Below, in pieces: positions 10,061 to 18,774 of a stretch of DNA of 64,000 nt. Origin of the DNA: Endozoicomonas sp. G2_2 (GTDB lineage: Bacteria > Pseudomonadota > Gammaproteobacteria > Nevskiales > Salinisphaeraceae); the NCBI RefSeq assembly GCF_017744135.1, contig NZ_JAGHQU010000008.1, positions 124,001-188,000 of the forward strand, read 5' to 3'. Under the pieces are notes generated by a model. The model ran no database searches. It had not been told where the DNA came from and saw nothing but the letters and a program-made list of their open reading frames with translations. Positions within the stretch are counted from its first letter, which is position 1. Every line of letters starts with the position of its first letter. The position numbers and the translations under genes were made by a program.

Positions 10061-10116
10061 TCCTTTCCGGGCGCGCCCTGCGCGGTTGCGCCTGATTCGA
10101 AATGCTGTTTTGATTC

Positions 10117-10140
10117 CAGCCGGCCCCGTGCCGGCTGTTT
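10117..10140 (+). terminator. Probable weak terminator after the yhcB-like gene
   Basis: CAGCCGGC (10117-10124) pairs with GCCGGCTG (10130-10137) over a five-base loop and is followed by only three T. It lies in the gap before the FMN oxidase gene. Confidence 0.45.
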
Positions 10141-10185
10141 CAGTTCGGGCGTGGCAATAACGACAACACGACGAGGAGAGCGACG

Positions 10186-11361
10186 GTGGCACGAGCGACG
10201 AATCACTACGGCAACTACCAGTTCGGCATCTACATGGCCGGGCAGGAGGGCCAGCTGCCCGGCTTGCCGTTGCGCTACGAGGATCTCGAAGCCCGGGCGC
10301 GTGAAGTGCTCGATTCCGGCGCCTACTGGTATGTCGCCGGCGGCGCCGGCGAGGCCTCGATGGCGGCCAACCGCAAAGGTTTCGATCGCTATCCGCTCAT
10401 GCCGCGCGTGCTCACCGACGTCAGCCAGCGTGACTTGGGCACAACCGTTCTGGGCAAGCGCCGCAAGACGCCGATCATGCTGGCGCCGCTGGGCGTACAG
10501 GAAATCCTGCACGACGACGCCGAGATGGCGACCGCGCGTGCCGCCGCCCAGCTCGACGTACCGATGATCCTGTCCACTGTCTCCTCGAACCCCATGGAAG
10601 ACGTCAAGCGCGAGCTCGGCGAGACCGCGGGCTGGTACCAGCTCTACTGGCCGAACGACGACGCGCTGGCGGCAAGCCTGGTGCAACGGGCGGAAAAGGC
10701 CGGTTACGAGGCGATCGTGATCACGCTGGACACCAAGATGCTGGCCTGGCGCGAACGCGATCTCGACGGCGCCTATCTACCGTTCCTGGAAGGCAAGGGG
10801 TTGGCGAACTACACCAGCGATCCGGTCTTCTGTGCCGGGCTCGACCAGCCGCCGGCCGACGACGTGCAGGCCACCGTGCGCCACTGGTCGCAGGTCTATG
10901 CTTCGCCCGAACGCAGCTGGCCGGATCTGGCCAAGCTGCGCGAGGCGACCAATCTGCCGCTGATCCTCAAGGGCGTGCTGCATCCGGAAGACGCGCTGGC
11001 CGCGCGTGCCGCCGGGATGGACGGCGTGATCGTGTCCAACCACGGCGGGCGCCAGGTCGACGGCAGCGTGGCCGCGATCGATGCGCTGGCCGGCGTCGTG
11101 GACGCGGTCGGTGCGCATATGGACGTGTTGTTCGATAGCGGTATCCGCCGCGGCACCGACGTGCTCAAGGCGATCGCGCTGGGTGCGGATGCCGTGCTGG
11201 TCGGCCGGCCGTTCGCCTGGGGGCTGGCCTGTGCCGGCGAGCAAGGCGTGGCCGAGGTACTGCGCCGGCTGCTGGCCGATATCGACCTCAGCCTCGCCCT
11301 GATCGGCCAGAGCCGTATCGACAGGCTCAGCCGTGCCTCTCTCGCGCCTGCGCCGCGTTAG
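10186..11361 (+). CDS. FMN-dependent alpha-hydroxy-acid oxidase (lactate 2-monooxygenase-like)
   Basis: A 391-residue TIM-barrel flavoprotein of the FMN_dh family, which oxidises L-2-hydroxy acids. It shows the N-terminal YWYVAGGAGEASMAANR, LAPLGVQ, the LILKGVLHPEDA Lys strand, the SNHGGRQVDG signature with the catalytic His, and the FMN-phosphate loop DSGIRRGTD followed by GADAVLVGRPF. The N-terminus FGIYMAGQ and the overall length resemble lactate 2-monooxygenases more than LldD, but the substrate cannot be read from sequence alone. It uses a GTG start supported by GAGGAG at 10173-10178. Confidence 0.8.
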   Translation: MARATNHYGNYQFGIYMAGQEGQLPGLPLRYEDLEARAREVLDSGAYWYVAGGAGEASMAANRKGFDRYPLMPRVLTDVSQRDLGTTVLGKRRKTPIMLAPLGVQEILHDDAEMATARAAAQLDVPMILSTVSSNPMEDVKRELGETAGWYQLYWPNDDALAASLVQRAEKAGYEAIVITLDTKMLAWRERDLDGAYLPFLEGKGLANYTSDPVFCAGLDQPPADDVQATVRHWSQVYASPERSWPDLAKLREATNLPLILKGVLHPEDALAARAAGMDGVIVSNHGGRQVDGSVAAIDALAGVVDAVGAHMDVLFDSGIRRGTDVLKAIALGADAVLVGRPFAWGLACAGEQGVAEVLRRLLADIDLSLALIGQSRIDRLSRASLAPAPR

Positions 11362-11367
11362 ACTCCA

Positions 11368-11395
11368 CGACGCCCGCGCTTCGGCGCGGGCGTCG
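11368..11395. terminator. UUCG-capped hairpin between convergent genes
   Basis: A perfect 12-bp stem (CGACGCCCGCGC / GCGCGGGCGTCG) capped by TTCG lies between the oxidase stop and the convergent SDR stop. It lacks a T-run on either strand, so it is a barrier or 3'-end stabiliser at least, and an atypical terminator at most. Confidence 0.5.
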
Positions 11396-11402
11396 CGGCG
11401 CG

Positions 11403-12173
11403 TTACATGCGTCCGAGATGCATGCCGCCGTCGAGCAGCAGCGTTTCGCCGGTAGTGATACCGGCGCCGGCAGCGAACCAGGCGATCGACTCGGCCACGT
11501 CTTCGGGCGTGCAGACCTTGGCCAGGGGCGTGTTCGATTCAAGCCGTTCGATCATCGCGTTGTAGCGTTTCTCGCCCAGGCCCTCGGCCAGCCAACTGCC
11601 GCGCACGAAGCCGGGGCAGACGGCGTTCACGCGAATCGCCGGGCCGAGCGCGCGGGCCAGGGATTTGGTCATGGTGATCAGCGCGCCCTTGGAGGCGGCA
11701 TAGGCGATCGAACTGCCGAATCCCATCACCCCGGCAATGGATGCCACGTTTACCACGCTGCCCCGGCCTGCGGCCTGCATGCTTGGCGCCACCGCACGCA
11801 CCATCTGATAGGCGCCGATCGTGTTCACCGCATACAGGTCCTGGAAATCCTGTGCGCTCAGCCCGTCGAGATCCTCGTGCGCACAGAAACGCGTGGTCCC
11901 GGCGTTGTTGACCAGCGCATCGATACGGCCCCACTTGTCCTCTGCGGCCTTGGCCAGTGCACGACAGTCCGCGTCTTCGGCGACGTTGGCCTGCTGCACG
12001 ATGGTCTCGGCGCCCAGTGCCTCGCACTCGCGTGCGACGCTCTCGGCAGCCTCGGCGCTGCGCGAATAGTTGATCACGACGTTGTAGCCACGTTCGGCAA
12101 ACAGGCGGGCACTGGCGGCGCCGATACCGGAAGAGGAGCCGGTGATCAGGGCAACGGGACGGTCGTTCGACAT
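11403..12173 (-). CDS. SDR family oxidoreductase (FabG-like)
   Basis: A 256-residue classical short-chain dehydrogenase. It has the NAD(P)-binding TGSSSGIG near the N-terminus, NNAG in the middle and the catalytic YAASK, with the upstream Ser in the VNVASIAG strand. The C-terminal GETLLLDGGMHLG is typical of FabG-like SDRs. The ATG at 12173 is preferred; an in-frame start 24 bases upstream adds unrelated residues. The substrate is unknown. Confidence 0.85.
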   Translation of the reverse strand: MSNDRPVALITGSSSGIGAASARLFAERGYNVVINYSRSAEAAESVARECEALGAETIVQQANVAEDADCRALAKAAEDKWGRIDALVNNAGTTRFCAHEDLDGLSAQDFQDLYAVNTIGAYQMVRAVAPSMQAAGRGSVVNVASIAGVMGFGSSIAYAASKGALITMTKSLARALGPAIRVNAVCPGFVRGSWLAEGLGEKRYNAMIERLESNTPLAKVCTPEDVAESIAWFAAGAGITTGETLLLDGGMHLGRM

Positions 12174-12205
12174 GGACAGGATTCCTCGATCGGGCAATGA
12201 CGATC

Positions 12206-12227
12206 GCTACGCCCGTATGGGCGTAGC
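12206..12227. promoter_or_regulatory. Perfect hairpin/palindrome upstream of the SDR gene
   Basis: GCTACGCCC-GTAT-GGGCGTAGC is a perfect 9-bp inverted repeat 33 bases upstream of the SDR start. It could be an operator of an unseen regulator or the end of the sufE transcript arriving from the right. The sequence does not decide between these. Confidence 0.3.
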
Positions 12228-12345
12228 GGCGGGTCGTCGAGCATAGCCGATCAGGCAGCGCTCGCCCGAGCGAGCGAACGCTATTCTGCGGTGTGCGCGT
12301 GTTGTTGTACGTGCCCGGCGCGACATGCGCCGCGGTTGGGCGCGT

Positions 12346-12762
12346 CTAGGCGTCCAGCCGGCGGCTGGCCGTACGCTGGATGGTTTCCACCATCGAATAC
12401 AGGCCGTTGCGGCGGTTCATGGTGATGTGTTGTTCGAGGTTGAGATCGGCGAAGATCTGGTTGATATCGATTTCGGCGATTTCCTGCGGCGTCTTGTCCG
12501 AGTAGATCATCAACAGCACGCCGATCAGCCCGCGCACGATATGGGCGTCCGAGTCGCCGCGAAAATGCAGCTTGTCGTCGTCTTCGTCGTCCGCGATCAG
12601 CCAGACCTGGCTCATGCAGCCGCGAACGCGGGTCGCCTCGTTGCGTTCGTCGTCTTCCAGCGGTTCGAGCTTGCGGCCCAAGTCGATGATGAAGCGATAG
12701 CGCTCCTCCCAGTCGGGCAGCATCTCGAAAGTGGTCTTGAGTTGCTCGATCTGTGTATCCAT
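12346..12762 (-). CDS. sufE: SufE family sulfur-transfer protein
   Basis: A 138-residue SufE/CsdE-type protein that accepts persulfide sulfur from a cysteine desulfurase during Fe-S cluster assembly. The acceptor Cys is C49 in RVRGCMSQVWL, the family signature, and the C-terminal NRRNGLYSMVETI is also typical. A strongly acidic DDEDDDK segment sits after the signature. No sufS or csdA gene is adjacent, so it acts with a desulfurase encoded elsewhere. A structured repeat begins about 175 bases upstream. Confidence 0.9.
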   Translation of the reverse strand: MDTQIEQLKTTFEMLPDWEERYRFIIDLGRKLEPLEDDERNEATRVRGCMSQVWLIADDEDDDKLHFRGDSDAHIVRGLIGVLLMIYSDKTPQEIAEIDINQIFADLNLEQHITMNRRNGLYSMVETIQRTASRRLDA

Positions 12763-12936
12763 AACCGGGGCGCGCGAAGGGATGTTCTATGTACAAGCTT
12801 GGGTCATGAATGGGTGCAGTCAAGCGTGGGGGGTCGAGACGAGAGGGATTGGCCGCTGTTCTCGTCCTAGTTGTCTTATTGCCAGGGAGTTCAGTTTTAG
12901 TCGTTTGAAGTTGGCTGGTTCAATGCCGGCGTCGTG

Positions 12937-13599
12937 GGATCAACGGGGCGGGTGAATTTTTACTTGGGGTTTCGCACTGTTGTGCGAGTGTCTTTTATTT
13001 GCTTGTCCAAATAAAAGTCACCAAAACAAAAGACACCCTGTCTTGCGTCGGCGCTTCGCGCCGATGCCCTGCGCGGCTCCGTCCGCAAGCGGGCCAGCCG
13101 GAAACTCGCTACGCTCAAACATCCGGCTGTCTTATCCGCTTGCGGCCTCCACTGCTCGGCGCTACGCCCAAGGGGGGCAATACAAACTAAGACCGGCTCG
13201 CTGACGCTTCGCCAAGATCGCGAAGCGATCTTTGGTCGGACAACGCCGAAGGCGAGTCCGACCCGGAACGCAGCCAGAAACCGAAACGTTCGACTCGGCA
13301 GCCGTCCCAACGCCGTAGCTGGGTAGGCCGCGCCTGTATTCGGGCCCCGTGTGGAGCGACGAGAAGCGCAGGGCCGAAGGGTGTCCGGCGCACTGCGCCG
13401 GTGCGGACAGCATGTCTGAGGATCGCCAAAGCGATCCGAGTTCTGGCCGCATCCCTTCGGACCGAGCATCGCAGTGCACCGGCGCTTCGCGCCGGCGCGC
13501 CATCTGGGTGTCTTTTTCCTTTGCTTACTTTCTTTTGGACAAGCAAAAGAAAGTGAGTCGCACAGCAGTGCGAAACAAAAGGAACGACAAACTCGTGAG
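12937..13599. repeat. Structured non-coding repeat element, copy 1
   Basis: The core at 12963-13575 is matched by an inverted copy at 51249-51859, with looser similarity out to the listed ends. The element is bounded by imperfect terminal inverted repeats of about 75 bases. Each begins with a small hairpin (TCGCAC..GTGCGA at 12972-12987) and then an A/T-rich stem (CTTTTATTTG / CAAATAAAAG at the left, CTTTCTTTTG / CAAAAGAAAG at the right). Inside are further hairpins, such as CGGCGC/GCGCCG at 13049-13063, CCGCAAGCGG/CCGCTTGCGG at 13083-13145 and GGATCGC/GCGATCC at 13420-13437. Short open frames here are by-products of the inverted repeats. No transposase is present. Confidence 0.85.
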
Positions 13600-13734
13600 T
13601 GCTAAAGAACTCGCGGGAAGGAAAGCCAGTATTACACCGACGATCCGCTCCGATCGTTTAAAAACTACGAAAAGCCGCGACGCGATTTCATATGCGAGCC
13701 GGACTCGCCGCGGCACCGCGTTAGACTGACAGCC

Positions 13735-14016
13735 ATGAACGGCTTGACGCGCATCCTGTTACCACTACGCCAGACCATACGCTGGCTACTCGTACGCGCA
13801 CTACAACTGCCGATCCTGATCTATCGCTACGCCATCTCGCCCATGATCGGCCCACGCTGCCGCTACATGCCCACCTGCTCGGCCTATGCGCTGGAAGCGC
13901 TGGAACGCCATGGCCCGATCCGCGGTGGCTGGCTGGCATTCCGGCGCATCACCCGCTGCCACCCGTTGAACGAAGGCGGCTTCGATCCCGTGCCGCCGCG
14001 ACGGGATCGCACTTGA
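13735..14016 (+). CDS. yidD: Membrane protein insertion efficiency factor YidD
   Basis: A 93-residue amphipathic inner-membrane-associated protein of the YidD family, which helps YidC-dependent insertion. The signature is nearly intact: [20 protein letters not shown], then [12 protein letters not shown] and a [15 protein letters not shown] tail. In most gammaproteobacteria this gene sits beside rpmH, rnpA and yidC near the origin. Here it stands alone between the repeat element and ileS. Confidence 0.92.
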   Translation: MNGLTRILLPLRQTIRWLLVRALQLPILIYRYAISPMIGPRCRYMPTCSAYALEALERHGPIRGGWLAFRRITRCHPLNEGGFDPVPPRRDRT

Positions 14017-14120
14017 CACGCCGCGTTTGATGCCCGGAAAGGCGATGCAGCCTTGGCGCGCAAGGTTTATGATGTCGCGCTTCGATTGATGGGCTCGCGC
14101 CCGACAGCAACGTGTCTCCC

Positions 14121-17100
14121 ATGACCGGTTTTGCCGAACACAAGCCCCTGAATCTGCCCGCGCTCGACGCCGAGATCCGGCAGTGGTGGGAACAGACGAA
14201 TGTCTTCGAGGCCAGCACCGAGGCGCGCGCCGATGCGCCGGTGTTCACCTTCTACGAAGGCCCGCCCACGGCCAACGGCCGTCCGGGCATTCATCACGTG
14301 CTCGGGCGCACGGTCAAGGACGCTTTCTGTCGCTACAAGACCATGCGCGGCTATCGGGTCGACCGCAAGGCCGGCTGGGACACGCACGGCCTGCCGGTCG
14401 AGATCGAGGTCGAGAAGGAACTCGGCTTGCAGTCGCGCGAGGATATCGACGCCTACGGCATTGCCGAATACAACGCGGCCTGCCGCGCCTCGGTGCTGCG
14501 CTACAAGGATCAGTGGGACGAACTCACGCGCCGTATTGGCTACTGGGTGGATCTCGACGCGCCCTATGTGACGTTCTCCAACGAGTACATCGAAAGCGTC
14601 TGGTGGCTGCTGCGTCGGATTCACGATCAGGGCCTGCTCTACAAGGGCCACAAGATCCACTGGTACTCGCCGGGTTCGGGCACGGTGCTGTCCTCGCACG
14701 AGGTCAGCCTCGGCTACAAGGAAGTGCAGGATCCGAGCGTGACCATCGCGTTTCCGGTACAGGGTGAAACCGATACGTTCTTTCTGGCCTGGACGACCAC
14801 GCCCTGGACGCTGCCCTCGAACGCCGGCCTTGCCGTGGGCCCGGATGTCGAATATGTGCGCGCCACCCTCGACGGGCGCGATTACATCGTTGCCGCCGAT
14901 CTGGCGGAACGGGTGCTGGGCGAAACTGCCGAGATCGGCACGCGCTACGCCGGTCGCGACCTCGTGGGCATGCGTTATACGCCGGTGTTCGACTGTTTTG
15001 TCGACCACGAGGACGCCGACAAGGCCTGGCGCGTGATTCCGGCCGATTTCGTGTCCACCGAGGACGGCACCGGCATCGTGCACATGGCGCCGGCCTTCGG
15101 TGGCGACGACTATGCCGCCGCGCAGGCGAACGGCCTGCCGCTGTTTAACCCGGTGGAGCGCGACGGCCATTTCACGGCCGACTTCCCGCTGGTCGGCGGC
15201 CAGTGGTTCAAGGACGCCGACAAGGTTCTAGCGCGCGATCTCAAGGATCGCGGCCTGCTGTTCGCCCAGGACGTCACCGTGCACAGCTACCCGCACGATT
15301 GGCGCAAGGGCACGCCGCTGATGAACTATCCGGTGGAGTCCTGGTTCATCGCCACCCAGCAGCACAAGGATCGACTGGTCGAATACAACGACCGTGTGAA
15401 CTGGCACCCCCCGCATGTCGGCACCGGCCGGTTCGGCGACTGGCTGGCCAACAACGTCGACTGGGCGCTCTCCCGGCATCGCTACTGGGGCACGCCGCTG
15501 CCGATCTGGGTCAACGACCGCGACGAGAGCGATATCGTCGTCATCGGCTCCATCGCCGAACTGCGCGAGTACGCCGGCGACGCGGTGCCGGCCGACGAGG
15601 AACTCGATCTGCACAAGCCGCAGGTCGATGCGATCACCTGGCCGGCGAAGAACGGCGGCACCATGAAGCGCGTGCCCGAGATCATCGACGTCTGGTTCGA
15701 CTCCGGCGCCATGCCCTTCGCCCAGTGGCACTACCCGTTCGAGAACAAGGAGCGCTTCGAGGCCAACTTCCCTGCAGACTTTATCTGCGAAGGCGTCGAC
15801 CAGACCCGTGGCTGGTTCTATTCCCTGCACGCCATCGGCACGCTGGTGAAGGATTCGCCGGCCTATCGCAACGTCATCGTCAACGGCCTGCTGCTGGATG
15901 CGAACGGCGAGAAGATGTCCAAGTCCAAGGGCAATACCGTCGACCCGTTCGAGGCGCTCGATACCCACGGCGCGGACGTCATCCGCTGGTACATGCTCGC
16001 CAGCTCCCAGCCCTGGGACAACACCAAGTACGCCGAGCGCGGCCTGCGCGATACGCGTACCAAGGTGTTCGGCACGCTCGAGAACGTCTATTCGTTCTTC
16101 GCGACCTACGCCAATATCGACGGCTTCAGCGCGGACACGCCGGCGCCGGCGGTGGCGGATCGCCCCGAGCTGGATCGCTGGATTCTGTCGCGCCTGCAAT
16201 CGACCGCGGCCGAAGCCACGGCCGCACTGGACGAATACAACCCGACCCGTGCCGCCAGAGCCGTCGAGCGCTTCATCGATGCACTGTCGAACTGGTATAT
16301 CCGCCGCAGCCGGGCCCGCTTCTGGGCCGGTGCGCGTGCGGATGCCGGCGGCGATGCGAGTGAAGAAGCCGTCGCCGACAAGCGCGCGGCCTATCACACG
16401 ACGCTCACCTGCCTGCGCGACGTGGCCGCGATGATGGCGCCGATCGCGCCGTTCTTCTCGGACTGGCTCTACAGCCACGTCAGCGCGCAGACCGGCGTAC
16501 GGGCCTCGGTACATCTGGCCGATTTCCCGGCTGCCGACGCCGAGCTGGTGGATACGGATCTCGAGCGGCGCATGGCGCTGGCGCGGGCGATCGTCGGCAA
16601 CGTGCTGGCGCTGCGCAACGAGGCTTCGATCAACGTCCGCCAGCCGCTGGGCCGTATTCTCGTGGTCGAGGAGCCGGGCGTGGCCCGCGCCGACGTCGAG
16701 GCGGTCGCCGCGATCGTGCGCGAGGAAGTCAACGTCGACGCCATCGAGTTCGTCGCCGGCGAGGGCGATCTGGTCAAGCGCAGCGCCAAGCCCAACTTCA
16801 AGACGCTGGGCAAGCGACTGGGCAAGCAGATGAAGGCGGTCGCAGCTGCCGTCGCTCAGCTGGACGACAGCGATATCGCTGCCTACATGCGCGACAACGC
16901 GATTACCGTGACCGCCGACGGCGAGGCCATCGAACTCGGCGAGGGCGATCTGCTCGTCTCGGCCGAGGGCGTCGAAGGCTGGCTGGTCGGACGCGAGGAT
17001 GGCGTCACGGTGGCACTTGATAGTACACTGACTGATTCACTACGCGAACGCGGGCTGGCGCGCGAAGTGATCAACCGCGTACAGCGGCTGCGCAAGCAGG

Positions 17101-17315
17101 CAGAGTTTCATGTCGCCGATCGGATTCGGGTGCAGTATCGCGCCGACAACGATCTGGCAAAGGCCATCGAAGCCCATGGGGCGATGATGGCACGTGAGAC
17201 CCTTGCCGAAAGCTATGCGCACGACGCCGAGCCGACGGGCGACGTCGAGCAGGCGTTCGAGATCGACGGCGCGAACATCACGCTGGCCCTGACGCGTCTG
17301 TCCGTTAACGGATAG
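14121..17315 (+). CDS. ileS: Isoleucyl-tRNA synthetase, IleRS2 type
   Basis: A 1064-residue class I synthetase that charges tRNA-Ile. The length (IleRS1 enzymes are near 940 residues) and the C-terminal region around NFKTLGKRLGKQMKAV place it in the IleRS2 (eukaryote-like) clade. The class I signature reads GIHH (G56-H59, bases 14286-14297) in ANGRPGIHHVLG instead of the usual HxGH. The second signature KMSKSKGN is intact. The CP1 editing domain shows LAWTTTPWTLPSN. Start: ATG at 14121 is preferred over an in-frame GTG nine bases earlier. The rpmE2 gene follows after 67 bases. Confidence 0.95.
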   Translation: MTGFAEHKPLNLPALDAEIRQWWEQTNVFEASTEARADAPVFTFYEGPPTANGRPGIHHVLGRTVKDAFCRYKTMRGYRVDRKAGWDTHGLPVEIEVEKELGLQSREDIDAYGIAEYNAACRASVLRYKDQWDELTRRIGYWVDLDAPYVTFSNEYIESVWWLLRRIHDQGLLYKGHKIHWYSPGSGTVLSSHEVSLGYKEVQDPSVTIAFPVQGETDTFFLAWTTTPWTLPSNAGLAVGPDVEYVRATLDGRDYIVAADLAERVLGETAEIGTRYAGRDLVGMRYTPVFDCFVDHEDADKAWRVIPADFVSTEDGTGIVHMAPAFGGDDYAAAQANGLPLFNPVERDGHFTADFPLVGGQWFKDADKVLARDLKDRGLLFAQDVTVHSYPHDWRKGTPLMNYPVESWFIATQQHKDRLVEYNDRVNWHPPHVGTGRFGDWLANNVDWALSRHRYWGTPLPIWVNDRDESDIVVIGSIAELREYAGDAVPADEELDLHKPQVDAITWPAKNGGTMKRVPEIIDVWFDSGAMPFAQWHYPFENKERFEANFPADFICEGVDQTRGWFYSLHAIGTLVKDSPAYRNVIVNGLLLDANGEKMSKSKGNTVDPFEALDTHGADVIRWYMLASSQPWDNTKYAERGLRDTRTKVFGTLENVYSFFATYANIDGFSADTPAPAVADRPELDRWILSRLQSTAAEATAALDEYNPTRAARAVERFIDALSNWYIRRSRARFWAGARADAGGDASEEAVADKRAAYHTTLTCLRDVAAMMAPIAPFFSDWLYSHVSAQTGVRASVHLADFPAADAELVDTDLERRMALARAIVGNVLALRNEASINVRQPLGRILVVEEPGVARADVEAVAAIVREEVNVDAIEFVAGEGDLVKRSAKPNFKTLGKRLGKQMKAVAAAVAQLDDSDIAAYMRDNAITVTADGEAIELGEGDLLVSAEGVEGWLVGREDGVTVALDSTLTDSLRERGLAREVINRVQRLRKQAEFHVADRIRVQYRADNDLAKAIEAHGAMMARETLAESYAHDAEPTGDVEQAFEIDGANITLALTRLSVNG

Positions 17316-17382
17316 CGGGCGACGCGGTAGAGACAAGCAGCTTTAGTTTTCAACGAACGACAGACAGTCGAGACAGCAGGCC

Positions 17383-17643
17383 ATGCAGAAAGACATTCAT
17401 CCCAACTATCGCCCCGTGGTGTTCAAGGACATGGGCGGCGACTTCGCGTTCCTGACGCGCTCGACCATCGAGTCCAACGAAACCATCGAGTGGGAAGACG
17501 GCAACACCTACCCGCTGGTCAAGCTGGAAGTCACCAGCGCCACGCACCCGTTCTACACGGGCAAGCAGAACATCATGGACACGACCGGCAAGGTCGAGCG
17601 CTTCAACCGCCGCTTCGGCATGATGAAGGGCAAGAAGCAGTAA
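17383..17643 (+). CDS. rpmE2: Ribosomal protein L31 type B (zinc-independent)
   Basis: An 86-residue type B L31. It begins [17 protein letters not shown], has the [10 protein letters not shown] signature and ends [16 protein letters not shown]. It lacks all cysteines, so it is the C-minus paralogue that replaces zinc-bearing L31 when zinc is scarce in many bacteria. I see no Zur-box-like palindrome in the 67 bases upstream, so its expression here may not depend on zinc. Confidence 0.95.
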   Translation: MQKDIHPNYRPVVFKDMGGDFAFLTRSTIESNETIEWEDGNTYPLVKLEVTSATHPFYTGKQNIMDTTGKVERFNRRFGMMKGKKQ

Positions 17644-17748
17644 GACGTCTGCTTCAGGCCGGCGATCGCCGGTCGCATCGGCCACGTCGATGCCGCGCTC
17701 ACGCCCTGTATCCCTGATCAGGGCGGGCGCATGTTCTGAACTACTGCC

Positions 17749-17785
17749 AAACGCTGCGCGATCCCCCGGGGTCGCGCAGCGTTTT
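17749..17785. terminator. Bidirectional intrinsic terminator
   Basis: A long near-perfect stem (AACGCTGCGCGAtCCCC / GGGGtCGCGCAGCGTT) is flanked by AAA on the left and TTTT on the right. It serves the convergent rpmE2 (plus) and metR (minus) transcripts. Confidence 0.8.
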
Positions 17786-17823
17786 GTGCGCGCGAGGTTT
17801 ATACCTGCCGCCTCAGTCGATAC

Positions 17824-18753
17824 CTAGCCGTCGATACCTGGCCCCGGCGCAGTAGCGTCCTCGTGCTGGCGCGACAGGCTCGCAGCCAGATCCAGAAACC
17901 CCGCCACATGACGCAACCCGCGATCGCCGTCGCGCACGCCCAGATGAATCTGTTTGGGGATGCCCCGGGCGCCGAGCGAGACGGCTGACAGCGGCAGTCG
18001 CTGGCCGTATTCGGCCACCAGCCAACGCGGCAGAGCCGCCACGCCGCGCCCGGCAGCGACCAGCTGCAGCATGATGTCGGTGGATTCCACTGTCTTGTGC
18101 CGGCGCGGGCTGCAGCGGGCCGGCACCAGCAGCTGGGTATAGATATCCAGCCGCGAAGTATCCACCGGGTAGGAGAACAGCACCTGATCGGTGAGGTCTT
18201 CTGCAGCGATGTGGTCTCTGCCGGCCAGCGCATGATCCTGTGCCACGGCCAGCACCTGTTCGTAGTCGAACACCGGCGTGAACTTCACGCCCTTCTTTCG
18301 TAGCGGATCGGGGGTGACCAGGATGTCGATCTCGTGGTTGAACAGCGCGGCCATGCCGCCGAACTGGAACTGCTGGACCACGTCGATATCCACGCCCGGC
18401 CATTCCTGCAGATACGGCGCAACGATCTTGAGCAGCCACCGATAGCAGGGGTGGCATTCCATGCCGATCCGCAGCGAGCCGCGTTCGCCGGTGGCGTGTT
18501 CTGCCAATACGGCGTCGACACGCTCGAGTTGCGGCAGTAGCCGATTGGCGGCCGCGAGCAGATGCTCGCCTGCGTCGGTCAGTCGCACCCGCCGGCCTTC
18601 ACGCACCCAGATCGCCGTGCCGGATCGTGTCTCCAGCTTGCGAATCGCATGGCTCAAGGCCGACTGGCTCAAGTGCAGGGCCTTAGCGGCCGCGGTCAGC
18701 GAGCCTTCGCGCTCGATTTCGCGAAGAATGCTCAGGTGCATCCGCTCGATCAT
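17824..18753 (-). CDS. metR: LysR-family regulator of methionine synthesis
   Basis: A 309-residue LysR-type regulator divergent from metE. The N-terminal winged HTH is intact (residues about 5-60, with GSLTAAAKALHLSQSALSH). The effector domain carries IGMECHPCYRWLLKI and FDYEQVLAV as in MetR, which uses homocysteine as coactivator of metE. Both the sequence and the metE neighbourhood support MetR. It ends just left of a bidirectional terminator shared with rpmE2. Confidence 0.88.
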   Translation of the reverse strand: MIERMHLSILREIEREGSLTAAAKALHLSQSALSHAIRKLETRSGTAIWVREGRRVRLTDAGEHLLAAANRLLPQLERVDAVLAEHATGERGSLRIGMECHPCYRWLLKIVAPYLQEWPGVDIDVVQQFQFGGMAALFNHEIDILVTPDPLRKKGVKFTPVFDYEQVLAVAQDHALAGRDHIAAEDLTDQVLFSYPVDTSRLDIYTQLLVPARCSPRRHKTVESTDIMLQLVAAGRGVAALPRWLVAEYGQRLPLSAVSLGARGIPKQIHLGVRDGDRGLRHVAGFLDLAASLSRQHEDATAPGPGIDG

Positions 18754-18761
18754 TCGATCAA

Positions 18762-18774
18762 TGAGTAATAGTCA
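18762..18774. promoter_or_regulatory. Candidate MetR site between metR and metE
   Basis: TGAGTAATAGTCA fits the MetR consensus TGAA-N5-TTCA at six of eight defined positions and lies just upstream of the metR ATG in the A/T-rich divergent spacer. The match is imperfect, so this is only a candidate. Confidence 0.35.

Noticed and set aside
12970-13020. Possible tRNA or attachment site at the repeat ends
   Set aside because: The hairpins lack a T-loop or anticodon pattern and no integrase or tRNA gene is nearby; xerC at 60 kb is the chromosomal dimer resolvase.
12980-13729. Several overlapping open frames of 60-170 codons on both strands
   Set aside because: They fall inside the inverted-repeat element, recur in both orientations at the second copy, and encode low-complexity Arg/Ser/Pro-rich peptides; they are by-products of the hairpins.
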